From: Streptomyces sp. DvalAA-43
GTDB taxonomy: Bacteria; Actinomycetota; Actinomycetes; Streptomycetales; Streptomycetaceae
Reading direction: 5' to 3'
NCBI RefSeq assembly: GCF_900091725.1
Contig: NZ_FMBW01000057.1
Location: 101,328-165,327 of the forward strand
Length of the DNA stretch: 64,000 nucleotides
Shown: in pieces, positions 37,546 through 46,485 of the stretch
Numbering within the stretch: the stretch's first letter is position 1
How the letters are laid out: every line of letters begins with the position of its first letter
Translations under genes and position numbers: made by a program
The notes under the pieces: model-generated
Seen by the model: the letters and a program-made list of their open reading frames with translations, nothing else
Database searches by the model: none
Told to the model about the DNA's origin: nothing

Positions 37546-39219
37546 CTACTTGGCGGGCTGGAGCTTCAGCACGATCTGCAGCGCGGACGGCTGGGTGTGC
37601 TGCGGCGGGGCGTACGGGTCGGCCTCGGTGGGCCAGCCCACCCAGTTCTTCGTGGAGTACTCGGCTCCGATGGGGGCGGCGGCCGTCGGGATCATCGGCG
37701 CCTGCTCGACCATGATCTTCTGGAGGGTGTTCATCGCCTCGGTGCGGGCGGAGTCCTCGGTGGCGGTGGCGAAGTCCTTGAGCGCCTTGGTGGCCTCGTC
37801 GTTCTTGAAGCGGCCGAAGTTGCCCTGCTGGGAGGCCTTGCCGACGGGCTGGAGCAGCGCGCCGTCCATGATGTTCTGGTACATGTCGTACGGGGTGGCC
37901 CCGCTGTTGGTCCAGTGCAGGGTGGCGTCGAAGTTGCCGTTGGCGACGTCCGCGCCCCAGGCCTCGGCGGTCTGCGTCTTGACCTTGGCCTCGATGCCGA
38001 GCTGCTTGATGTTGTCCTTGATGATCGCGAGACCGGTGATGTAGTCGTTCCAGCCGGCCGGGTCGGTGAAGGTGAGCTTCACCGGCTTGCCGTCCGGGTC
38101 CTTCAGCACACCGCCGGCGAGCTCGAATCCGGCGTCGGCGAGAAGCTTCTTGGCGCCCGCCACGTCCGGCGCGATGGTGGCGCTCTTGTACGCGGGGGCG
38201 AGGAAGGACTCACCGGCGGGCAGCGGGATGCCGGTCGGGTTGGTGATCTCGGGGTAGAGCGTGGCCTCGGCCTGGGTGTAGATCGCCTTGCGGTCGACGA
38301 CCATCGCCATGGCCTTGCGCAGCGCCGGGTTGTCGAAGGGCTTGCGCGCGGTGTTGAACCACAGTCCGTGGATGCCGAGCCCGGAGGGGAACCAGAGCTT
38401 GTGGTTCTTGGGGTCCTTGGCTATGAACAGCTGCTTGTAGTTGGGCATGAAGACGAACGACCACTCGACCTTGCCGTTCGCCAGCGCCGTGGTCGCCGCG
38501 CTGTTGTCGTTGTAGGCGGTGTAGCGCAGCTCCTTGACCTTGGTCTCGCCCTTCCAGTACGTGGGCGTGGCGGTCAGCGTGGTGGTCTGCGGGGTGAACG
38601 TCTTGAGCTTGTACGGGCCCGAGCCGACGGGCGTGCGGTTGGGCCAGGTCTCGGGGTTCTTGACGCCTTCCCAGATGTGCTTGGGCACGATGAACTGCTG
38701 AATGATCTTGTTCTGGTTGACGTACTGGGACTCCTTGAAGGTCAGCACGACCTTCTGGCCCCGCACGGTGACCCCGTCGAACGGGATGCCGTTCCAGTTG
38801 AGTGCCGTGTGCTTCTTGAGCAGCTCGAAGGTGTACGCGACGTCGTCGGCGGTCAGCGGCTTGCCGTCGGCCCACTTGGCCCTGGAGTCGAGGGTGAAGG
38901 TGACCTTGGTGAAGTTGGACTCCCACTTCCAGTCGGTCGCCAGCCACGGGGCCGCCTTGTCGGCGGGCCGGATCTGGTTCGTCATGGCGAGGGGCTCGTA
39001 GATCATGTAGCGGTAGCCGAGCGTGGCGCCGGCCGAGGTGTTCAGGAACGGGTTGCTGTTGTCGGTCTGCGGCCCGTCCGGCTTGCCGAGGGTCAGTACG
39101 CCGGAGGCGCCGCCCCCCTTGTTGGCACCCGAGTTGGCGGACGAGCAACCAGCGGCGAGCGCCACCGCTGCGGTGGCGATCGAGAGCGCTCTCAAAACGG
39201 CGTGACGTCGTACGGACAT
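37546..39219 (-). CDS. family 5 (Opp/Dpp-type) solute-binding lipoprotein
   Basis: 557 aa. The lipoprotein signal ends VALAAGCSSANSG, with Cys25 lipidated. The large SBP_bac_5 domain covers the rest (IYEPLAMTN, ADGKPLTADDVAYTFELL, VVDRKAIYTQ). It belongs to the importer encoded by the next four genes. Family 5 binders take peptides but also beta-glucan oligosaccharides in Thermotoga. The adjoining GH1 and LacI genes favour an oligosaccharide here. A LacI-type palindrome lies inside its signal-peptide codons at 39182-39193. Confidence 0.93.
   Translation of the reverse strand: MSVRRHAVLRALSIATAAVALAAGCSSANSGANKGGGASGVLTLGKPDGPQTDNSNPFLNTSAGATLGYRYMIYEPLAMTNQIRPADKAAPWLATDWKWESNFTKVTFTLDSRAKWADGKPLTADDVAYTFELLKKHTALNWNGIPFDGVTVRGQKVVLTFKESQYVNQNKIIQQFIVPKHIWEGVKNPETWPNRTPVGSGPYKLKTFTPQTTTLTATPTYWKGETKVKELRYTAYNDNSAATTALANGKVEWSFVFMPNYKQLFIAKDPKNHKLWFPSGLGIHGLWFNTARKPFDNPALRKAMAMVVDRKAIYTQAEATLYPEITNPTGIPLPAGESFLAPAYKSATIAPDVAGAKKLLADAGFELAGGVLKDPDGKPVKLTFTDPAGWNDYITGLAIIKDNIKQLGIEAKVKTQTAEAWGADVANGNFDATLHWTNSGATPYDMYQNIMDGALLQPVGKASQQGNFGRFKNDEATKALKDFATATEDSARTEAMNTLQKIMVEQAPMIPTAAAPIGAEYSTKNWVGWPTEADPYAPPQHTQPSALQIVLKLQPAK
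39182..39193. promoter_or_regulatory. LacI-type palindrome inside the start of the binding-protein gene
   Basis: GAGAGCGCTCTC, identical to the operator core upstream of GH64 at 21799-21810. It lies within codons 9-13 of the lipoprotein, 26-38 bases past the start, where a repressor could block elongation, and about 100 bases from the lacI-type gene. Confidence 0.5.
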
Positions 39220-39297
39220 GGCGACTCCAAGGGGGACTGCGATCTGGAAGATCCGGGGGTACGGAGGAGCGGTCGGCCGCGGAATCCGGCCGGACCG

Positions 39298-40272
<975 letters not shown>

Positions 40273-40305
40273 CGGGGCCTCCGGAGCAAGGCATGAGGGA
40301 CAGCT

Positions 40306-40343
40306 GGAACCGGTACCGCAACCGGTTCCGGAACCGGTACCGG
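40306..40343. promoter_or_regulatory. cluster of ACCGGT palindromes upstream of the LacI gene
   Basis: An 18-bp perfect palindrome ACCGGTTCCGGAACCGGT (40321-40338) lies beside further AACCGGTACCG units, giving GGAACCGG/CCGGTTCC and GGTACC inverted repeats within 38 bases. It sits 34 bases upstream of the regulator start, suiting autoregulation. Confidence 0.6.
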
Positions 40344-40558
40344 CGTTGCGGCGTGAGTTAACCCCGCCGGAACACCGCCGTCAATACTTCACGCCGACAT
40401 TGGTCCGTACCCATCCCGGACCTCATCTCCCTTGCGGGCGCAGGGTATTGTCCGTTCATTTCCTGAAGGCACAACCGCGTGACGCGCCACCGGGAGCGAT
40501 TCGCCTTTCGGCTCGATCGACAGCTGCTCCGCCTCAACGGCCTGGCTAGTGTGATCAG

Positions 40559-41473
40559 GTGACAGAATTCAGCGTTCTCGACGACAGGGCCGACTGGCAG
40601 CAGGACTTGGAGCGGCGGTTACGCGCCTCGTACGCGGCGGCCGGGATCGGGCTGCCCGCCGCGGAGCAGATGCTCGACGGTGTGCGGGAGGGCATCGGCG
40701 ACTGGACCGTCGCCGTGATCACGGACGCCGGGGCCAGGGTGGGCCACGTCGCCGTGGCCGTGGGCGACGACAACGGTCTGCTCGCGGGCCGGATCGGCGA
40801 CCTGCACATCGACGCGCCGCACGCCGGCGGCGGGTACGGGCGGGCCGCCCGGGACTGGGCCGAGGGATGGTGCGCGGAGCGCGGAGCGGCCCGCATCGGC
40901 GTACGGCTCACCGAGCCCGCCGGTGAGCTGTTCGCCACGTACGACGTACGCGGCCAGGTCCGGGCACGGCTGCTCGGCTCCCCGCCGGAACCCGTCGGCG
41001 AGGTCACGGCCCGGCCGATGACGCAGGGCGAGTTCCCCGAGTGGCTCGCCTCCGAGAAGGCCTCCTACGCCGGCGACATCATCCGGGCCGGAACCCTGAG
41101 TCACGAGGAGGCCCTGCGCAAGTCCGACCGCGACTTCGCGGATCTGCTCCCCGAGGGCCTGGCCACGCCCGACCACACGCTCCTGGTGCTGGAGGCGGCG
41201 GGCGAACCCATCGGCACCGGCTGGCTGAAGCACCGGCATCTGCCGGGGGTCACGTACGGCTACGGGCTGCACGTCCAGGAGCGGTTCCGCGGCAAGGGGT
41301 ACGGCCGGGCGGCGATGGCGGCCGGTGAAGGGGCGACGCTCGCGGCCGGCGACTCGACGCTGATGTTCACGGTGTGGGGCGGCAACGAGGTGGCCATGAA
41401 TCTGTACACGAGCGCCGGTTACCGGGTCGTGGAGGAGGTGCGCTACCTCGCCCTTCCGCGCCCCGCCGCCTGA
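40559..41473 (+). CDS. tandem GNAT acetyltransferase
   Basis: 304 aa, two GNAT-like halves. The first (about 1-150) has DLHIDAPHAGGGYGRAARDW, a weak motif A. The second (about 155-300) has a full one, LHVQERFRGKGYGRAAMAA, followed by VWGGNEVAMNLYTSAGY. Such double proteins in Streptomyces often have one active and one degenerate half; here the C-terminal half looks active. Substrate unknown. GTG start; single gene convergent with cimA. Confidence 0.85.
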   Translation: MTEFSVLDDRADWQQDLERRLRASYAAAGIGLPAAEQMLDGVREGIGDWTVAVITDAGARVGHVAVAVGDDNGLLAGRIGDLHIDAPHAGGGYGRAARDWAEGWCAERGAARIGVRLTEPAGELFATYDVRGQVRARLLGSPPEPVGEVTARPMTQGEFPEWLASEKASYAGDIIRAGTLSHEEALRKSDRDFADLLPEGLATPDHTLLVLEAAGEPIGTGWLKHRHLPGVTYGYGLHVQERFRGKGYGRAAMAAGEGATLAAGDSTLMFTVWGGNEVAMNLYTSAGYRVVEEVRYLALPRPAA

Positions 41474-41533
41474 GCGGCACGGCCGGGCGGCGGGCCCACG
41501 GCGCACGCACGATGGGCCCGCTCCGCGCGCGCT

Positions 41534-43141
41534 CTACTCCGTGGGCTCGATCCCCGCCCGCAGCAGACCGTAGGTGTACGCGTCCTCCAGCGCCTGCCAG
41601 GACGCGGCGATGACGTTCTCCGCGACGCCCACGGTCGCCCAGTCGCCGGTGCCGTCGCCGGTGGTGATGAGGACGCGGGTGGTGGACTCGGTGCCGGTGC
41701 GGCCTTCGAGGATGCGGACCTTGTAGTCGATCAGCTCCAGCTTGGCGAGCTGCGGGTAGATCCGTTCCAGGGCGACCCGCAGCGCCCGGTCCAGGGCGTT
41801 GACCGGGCCGTTGCCCTCGGCGGTGGCGACGATCCGCTCGCCCTTGGCCCAGAGCTTCACGGTCGCCTCGTTGGCGTGCGTGCCGTCGGGGCGGTCCTCG
41901 ACGATGGCGCGCCAGGACTCGGTGCGGAAGTAGCGGCGTACCCGGCCCTCGGCCTCGGCGCGCAGCAGCAGTTCGAAGGAGGCGTCGGCGGCCTCGTAGG
42001 TGTAGCCCTTGAGCTCGCGTTCCTTGACCCGCTCGACGACGCGGCCGACGAGCTCGCGGTCGCCGCCGAGGTCGATGCCGAGCTCCTTGCCCTTGAGCTC
42101 GATGGAGGCGCGGCCCGCCATGTCGGAGACCAGCATCCGCATGGTGTTGCCGACCAGGGCGGGATCGATGTGCTGGTAGAGGTCGGGGTCGACCTTGATC
42201 GCGGAGGCATGCAGTCCGGCCTTGTGGGCGAAGGCGGAGACACCCACATAGGGCTGGTGGGTGGAGGGGGTCAGATTGACGACCTCGGCGATGGCGTGCG
42301 AGACGCGGGTCATGTCGGCGAGCGCGCCCTCGGGCAGGACGGTCTTGCCGTACTTGAGCTCCAGGGCGGCGACGACCGGGAAGAGGTTGGCGTTGCCGAC
42401 CCGTTCGCCGTAGCCGTTGGCGGTGCACTGGACGTGGGTGGCACCCGCGTCGACGGCGGCGAGGGTGTTGGCGACCGCGCAGCCGGTGTCGTCCTGGGCG
42501 TGGATGCCGAGCCGGGCGCCGGTGTCGGCGAGCACCGTGGAGACCACGGCCTGGACCTGGGCGGGGAGCATGCCGCCGTTGGTGTCGCAGAGGATGACGA
42601 CATCGGCGCCGGCCTCGGAGGCGGCGCGGACGACGGCCTTGGCGTACTCGGGGTTGGCGCGGTAGCCGTCGAAGAAGTGCTCGCAGTCCACGAAGACCCG
42701 GCGGCCCTGCTCACGGAGGTAGGAGACGGTGTCGACGACCATCTCCAGGTTCTCTTCGAGGGTGGTGCGCAGCGCGAGTTCCACATGGCGGTCGTGGGAC
42801 TTGGCGACCAGGGTGATCACCGGGGCGCCGGACGCCAGCAACGCCTTGACCTGGGGGTCCTCGGCGGCCTTGCCACCGGCCCGGCGGGTCGCGCCGAAGG
42901 CGACCAGCTCGGCGTTCTTGAACTCGATCTCCTGCTGGGCGCGGGCGAAGAACTCGGTGTCGCGGGGGTTGGCACCGGGCCAGCCGCCCTCGATGAAGCC
43001 CACGCCGAAGTTGTCCAGGTGCCGGGCAATGGTGAGCTTGTCCGCGACCGTCAGGTTGATGCCTTCACGCTGGGCCCCGTCGCGCAGTGTGGTGTCGAAG
43101 ACATGGAAACTGTCGTCGGTGGCCTTGGCCTTGGTGGTCAT
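41534..43141 (-). CDS. cimA: citramalate synthase CimA
   Basis: 535 aa. It condenses acetyl-CoA and pyruvate to citramalate, the first step of the threonine-independent route to 2-ketobutyrate and isoleucine. The N-terminal TIM barrel starts FHVFDTTLRDGAQREG (Asp and Arg of the active site) and has the HMGL-type motif CTANGYGERVGNANL and the metal-binding His in GIHAQDDTG. The C-terminal regulatory LeuA-dimer domain (about 400-535) is present, so feedback inhibition is expected. It is annotated as cimA rather than leuA because of these motifs and its synteny with ilvE and leuB. The ATG follows AGGAG. An unusual leader with tandem Ile codons and a terminator precedes it. Confidence 0.92.
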   Translation of the reverse strand: MTTKAKATDDSFHVFDTTLRDGAQREGINLTVADKLTIARHLDNFGVGFIEGGWPGANPRDTEFFARAQQEIEFKNAELVAFGATRRAGGKAAEDPQVKALLASGAPVITLVAKSHDRHVELALRTTLEENLEMVVDTVSYLREQGRRVFVDCEHFFDGYRANPEYAKAVVRAASEAGADVVILCDTNGGMLPAQVQAVVSTVLADTGARLGIHAQDDTGCAVANTLAAVDAGATHVQCTANGYGERVGNANLFPVVAALELKYGKTVLPEGALADMTRVSHAIAEVVNLTPSTHQPYVGVSAFAHKAGLHASAIKVDPDLYQHIDPALVGNTMRMLVSDMAGRASIELKGKELGIDLGGDRELVGRVVERVKERELKGYTYEAADASFELLLRAEAEGRVRRYFRTESWRAIVEDRPDGTHANEATVKLWAKGERIVATAEGNGPVNALDRALRVALERIYPQLAKLELIDYKVRILEGRTGTESTTRVLITTGDGTGDWATVGVAENVIAASWQALEDAYTYGLLRAGIEPTE

Positions 43142-43246
43142 GCTGGTCTGACTCCTGTCGGATGAGCGGATCCGGACGATCTGGCTCCACTTGCCCCCAT
43201 CATCCCGTGCGCGCCTCGCTCCGGCCGAGGTGAGGGCCGGAAAACG

Positions 43247-43272
43247 AAAAAACCCCTCGCGGGTGCGAGAGG
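43247..43272 (-). terminator. attenuator-like terminator in the cimA leader
   Basis: On the minus strand an 8-bp stem CCTCTCGC/GCGAGGGG (one G-U pair) with an ACCC loop is followed by six Ts. It lies 106 bases upstream of cimA, inside its leader, not after any gene. Hairpins CCGCAC/GTGCGG and GGCACG/CGTGCC just upstream overlap by two bases and are mutually exclusive. Confidence 0.75.
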
Positions 43273-43327
43273 TCTGCGCGCGGGTCTGGGGCACGATGGC
43301 CGTGCCGCACATGGTGGTGCGGGACGG

Positions 43328-43363
43328 TCACTGCGGACCGGCGCGCCTGCTGCCGATAATCAT
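43328..43363 (-). CDS. putative cimA leader peptide with tandem Ile codons
   Basis: A 12-codon frame MIIGSRRAGPQ-stop. Codons 2 and 3 are ATT ATC; ATT is rare in this genome. It lies 56 bases before the attenuator-like hairpin and upstream of an isoleucine-pathway gene, the arrangement of classical Ile attenuation. No clear Shine-Dalgarno is visible, so it may be leaderless or not translated. No leader for cimA is known to me. Confidence 0.5.
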   Translation of the reverse strand: MIIGSRRAGPQ

Positions 43364-43421
43364 GGCGAACGAGGGCACGGAAGCAGTCTTGCACAGCGCC
43401 GCCTCCGTGCCCCGCCCCGTC

Positions 43422-44756
43422 TCAGGATGCGGGCGTGACGCTGGTCGCCCCGGACGGCTCCGCGCTCGGCCGGTCCGCGTCCCGGGCACCGACCCGGCCC
43501 AGGTCGATGTCGCGGGTCTCGCGCATGGTCAGGTAGACGACCAGGGAGACCGCCGCGCAGCCCGCCACGTACCAGTAGAAGCCGGACTCGATGCCCGCCT
43601 TCTTGAACCAGAGCGCCACGTACTCGGCGGTGCCGCCGAAGAGCGCGTTGGCGAGGGCGTACGGGAGGGCGACGCCCAGGGCGCGGATGCCGGTCGGGAA
43701 GAGCTCCGCCTTCACACAGGCGTTGATCGAGGTGTACCCGGTGACGACGACCAGGGCGAGCAGCGCCAGGCCGAAGGCGGGCCAGAAGGTGCCCGCGTGC
43801 TTGAGCATCGTCATGATCGGCACGGTCAGGAAGGTGGAGCCGACGGCGAAGGTGATCAGCAGCGGGCGGCGGCCGATCCGGTCGGAGACCATGCCCGCCA
43901 GCGGCTGGATGCACATGAAGACGAACAGCGCGCAGAAGCTGACGAGCGAGGCGGTGGGCTTGTCCATGCCCGCGCTCGTGGAGAGGAACTTGGAGAGATA
44001 GGTCGTGTACGTGTAATAGGCGACGGTTCCGCCCATGGTCAGCGCCATCACCAGGAACGCCTCGCGCCGGTGCCGCCACAGCGCCTTCAGGGTGCCGCGG
44101 TCCTCCTGGCCGGCGGCGCCGGACTCCGCGTACACCTCGGTCTCCAGCATCGAGCGGCGCAGATAGAAGACGATCGCGGCGCCGAGCGCGCCGACGACGA
44201 ACGGGATGCGCCAGCCCCAGCTGTGCAGGGCCGCCTCGGACATGTTGCGCTGGAGGACGATCTGGAGGCCGAGGCCGACCAGCTGCCCCGCGGTCATGGA
44301 CACGTACTGGAAGCTGGAGGCGAAGCCGCGCCGGTCGGGGGCGGAGGCCTCGGTGAGGTACGTGGCGCTGGCGGCGTACTCGCCGCCGACGGACAGGCCC
44401 TGGAGCAGCCGGGCCACCAGCAGGACGGCGACGCCGCCGTACCCCGCGACGTCGTACGTCGGCGCGATGGCGATGAGGATCGCGGAGGCCGACATCAGCG
44501 TGACGGTGAGGGTGAGTGCCGCCTTGCGGCCCTTGCGGTCGCCGATCCGGCCGAGCAGCCAGCCGCCGACCGGCCGCATGAAGAAACCGACGGCGAAGAT
44601 GCCCATGGTGTTCATGAGATTGGCGGTCTCATTGCCTTCGGGGAAGAACGAATCCGCGAAGTAGACCGCGAAGGTCGCGTACACGAACCAGTCGAACCAC
44701 TCGACCATGTTGCCGGCCGAGCCGACCCAGATTTTCTTCCACTGCTCTCGTCCCAT
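43422..44756 (-). CDS. MFS transporter, metabolite:H+ symporter type
   Basis: 444 aa, 12 helices. It opens with WKKIWVGSAGNMVEWFDWFVY and carries the MFS loop 2-3 motif GRIGDRKGRKAAL and SVGGEYAASATYLTE. This is the KgtP/ProP branch, which moves dicarboxylates, 2-oxoglutarate, proline/betaine or shikimate. The position after TetR and agmatine deiminase suggests a substrate of the same operon, perhaps a polyamine-pathway or organic acid compound. It lies 98 bases after the TetR stop. Confidence 0.88.
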   Translation of the reverse strand: MGREQWKKIWVGSAGNMVEWFDWFVYATFAVYFADSFFPEGNETANLMNTMGIFAVGFFMRPVGGWLLGRIGDRKGRKAALTLTVTLMSASAILIAIAPTYDVAGYGGVAVLLVARLLQGLSVGGEYAASATYLTEASAPDRRGFASSFQYVSMTAGQLVGLGLQIVLQRNMSEAALHSWGWRIPFVVGALGAAIVFYLRRSMLETEVYAESGAAGQEDRGTLKALWRHRREAFLVMALTMGGTVAYYTYTTYLSKFLSTSAGMDKPTASLVSFCALFVFMCIQPLAGMVSDRIGRRPLLITFAVGSTFLTVPIMTMLKHAGTFWPAFGLALLALVVVTGYTSINACVKAELFPTGIRALGVALPYALANALFGGTAEYVALWFKKAGIESGFYWYVAGCAAVSLVVYLTMRETRDIDLGRVGARDADRPSAEPSGATSVTPAS

Positions 44757-44854
44757 GGTCCGTCACCGTGCCCGAACAGCCGGGACCGGAACAAGGGCGC
44801 AATGCGCAACGATCGCGCGTACTTACGTGCGTTTCGTTCACGGCTCCGCGCCCG

Positions 44855-45460
44855 CTACCGGACGGTGAGCGACTCCTCGATGAACTCCCCGACCTGCGCG
44901 AGGACTTGGGGGCGTCCGGTGCCGGGGAGGCCGACCGCGACATGGACGCTGAAGCCGTCGAGCAGGGCGCGCAGCCGGGTCGCGTACCGTTCCGCGTCGA
45001 CCGGGCGGAACTCCCCGGCCGCCGCGCCCCCGGCCAGCAGGGCCACCAGGTCGCGGTGCCAGGCGGCCTCGACGGCGGCCTGGCGGGCGCGCGCGTCGTC
45101 GTCCGCGTTCCGCGCGCGGTTCCACACCTCCAGCCAGAGCGTCCAGTGCGGATCGCGGTGGCCGTCGGGGAGGTACAGGTCGATGTATCCGTCGAGCCGT
45201 TCGCGGGCCGTGCCCGGCCCGGCCAGCAGGGCGCGCCGCTCCGCGCCGAGCCGTCCCTCGCTCCACTCCAGGGTCTGGAGCAGCAGCTCGTCCTTGGTGC
45301 GGAAGTAGTAGAGGAGGTGTCCGCTGCTCATGCCGACCTCGCGGCCGAGTCCGGCCATGGTGAGGCCGTCGAGCCCCCGTTCGGCGATGGTGGCCATGAC
45401 GGCGGCCAGCAGTTCCTCGCGGGGCGGGGCGGTGTTACGACGGCGTGGCGCGGGGGGCAC
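44855..45460 (-). CDS. TetR-family regulator of the urease/agmatine operon
   Basis: 201 aa. The N-terminal HTH is LAAVMATIAERGLDGLTMAG ... MSSGHLLYYFRTKDELL. The ligand domain is of the BetI-like type, with WLEVWNRARNADDDARA. It starts 3 bases after the agmatine deiminase stop, so it is in the same operon. The twin palindrome at 48888-48917 upstream of ureAB is its likely operator. The inducer may be agmatine, a ureido compound or a polyamine; this is inference. Confidence 0.88.
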   Translation of the reverse strand: MPPAPRRRNTAPPREELLAAVMATIAERGLDGLTMAGLGREVGMSSGHLLYYFRTKDELLLQTLEWSEGRLGAERRALLAGPGTARERLDGYIDLYLPDGHRDPHWTLWLEVWNRARNADDDARARQAAVEAAWHRDLVALLAGGAAAGEFRPVDAERYATRLRALLDGFSVHVAVGLPGTGRPQVLAQVGEFIEESLTVR

Positions 45461-45463
45461 GGT

Positions 45464-46477
45464 TCATACCTTCGGCTGCTGCTGCGTGATGCAGTGGATG
45501 CCTCCACCGCCGGCAAAGATCGTACGGGCATCGACGAGCGTCACCGTACGGTCGGGGAACAGCTCGCCGAAGATGGCCGCCGCCTCCTTGTCGCGCGGGT
45601 CGTCGAAGGCGCAGAGGACCACACCGCCGTTGCAGAGGTAGTGGTTGATGTAGGAGTAGTCGACCCACTCCCCGTCCGCCTTCAGCACGGTGGGCGCCGG
45701 GACCTCCACGACCTCCAGGGAGCGGCCCCGTGCGTCGGTGGCCTCGCGCAGGATCCGCACTATCTCGCGGGTGATCTCGTGGTCGGGGTGGGCCGGGTCC
45801 GGCTGGACATGGGCGACGACGGTGCCGGGGCGGGCGAAGGCGGCGACGATGTCGACATGGCCGAGGGTGCCGTACGTGCCGTAGTCGCCGGCCAGTCCGC
45901 GCGGCAGCCAGATCACCTTCTCGGTGCCGAGCAGGGCGTGGACCTCGGCCTCGACCTGTTCGCGGGTCCAGTCGGGGTTGCGCTCCTTGCCGAGCTGGAC
46001 GGTCTCGGTGAGCAGGACGGTCCCCTCGCCGTCCACATGGATGGCGCCGCCCTCGTTGACCAGCTTCGAGCTGTGCACGGGGACGCCGGCGAGCCCGGCG
46101 ACGGAGCGGGCGATGTGCTGGTCGTGCTCCCAGCGGGCCCAGCCCTGGGCACCCCAGCCGTTGAACGTCCAGTCGACGGCGGCCAGTCGCTGTCCGTCGG
46201 TGACGAAGGTGGGGCCGATGTCCCGCATCCAGGCGTCGTCCAGGGGGCGGACGGCGAGCTCGACGTCCGGGCCGAGGAGTTCGCGGGCGCCGTCCTCCTG
46301 GCCGGGGCCGACGACCATCGTGACGGGTTCGTAGCGGCGCACGGCGCGGGCGACGGTGGCCCAGGCGGCGCGGGCCTCGTCCAGTTCGGCGTCGGTGCCG
46401 AAGGTGGGGTTGGGGCCGGGCCAGGCCATCCAGGTGCGTTCGTGCGGGGCCCACTCGGGCGGCATGCGGAAGGTCAC
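45464..46477 (-). CDS. aguA: agmatine deiminase
   Basis: 337 aa of the PPAD_agmatine deiminase family. It converts agmatine to N-carbamoylputrescine and ammonia. It has WAPHERTWMAWP, MRDIGPTFVTD, WTFNGWGAQGW, KLVNEGGAIHVDGEGTVL and, at the C-terminus, the catalytic Cys in GGGGIHCITQQQ. The GTG at 46477 is chosen because GAGGA lies 5 bases upstream; the ATG four codons later has no site. It lies 8 bases after ureC. No nitrilase-type N-carbamoylputrescine amidase (AguB) is next to it, although the two urease-like genes are. Confidence 0.93.
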   Translation of the reverse strand: MTFRMPPEWAPHERTWMAWPGPNPTFGTDAELDEARAAWATVARAVRRYEPVTMVVGPGQEDGARELLGPDVELAVRPLDDAWMRDIGPTFVTDGQRLAAVDWTFNGWGAQGWARWEHDQHIARSVAGLAGVPVHSSKLVNEGGAIHVDGEGTVLLTETVQLGKERNPDWTREQVEAEVHALLGTEKVIWLPRGLAGDYGTYGTLGHVDIVAAFARPGTVVAHVQPDPAHPDHEITREIVRILREATDARGRSLEVVEVPAPTVLKADGEWVDYSYINHYLCNGGVVLCAFDDPRDKEAAAIFGELFPDRTVTLVDARTIFAGGGGIHCITQQQPKV

Positions 46478-46485
46478 GGGGGTCC

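Noticed and set aside
41534..43312. An extended cimA starting at 43312 with 57 more residues
   Set aside because: The extension crosses the U-tailed hairpin and is not CimA-like. The ATG at 43141 has a Shine-Dalgarno site.
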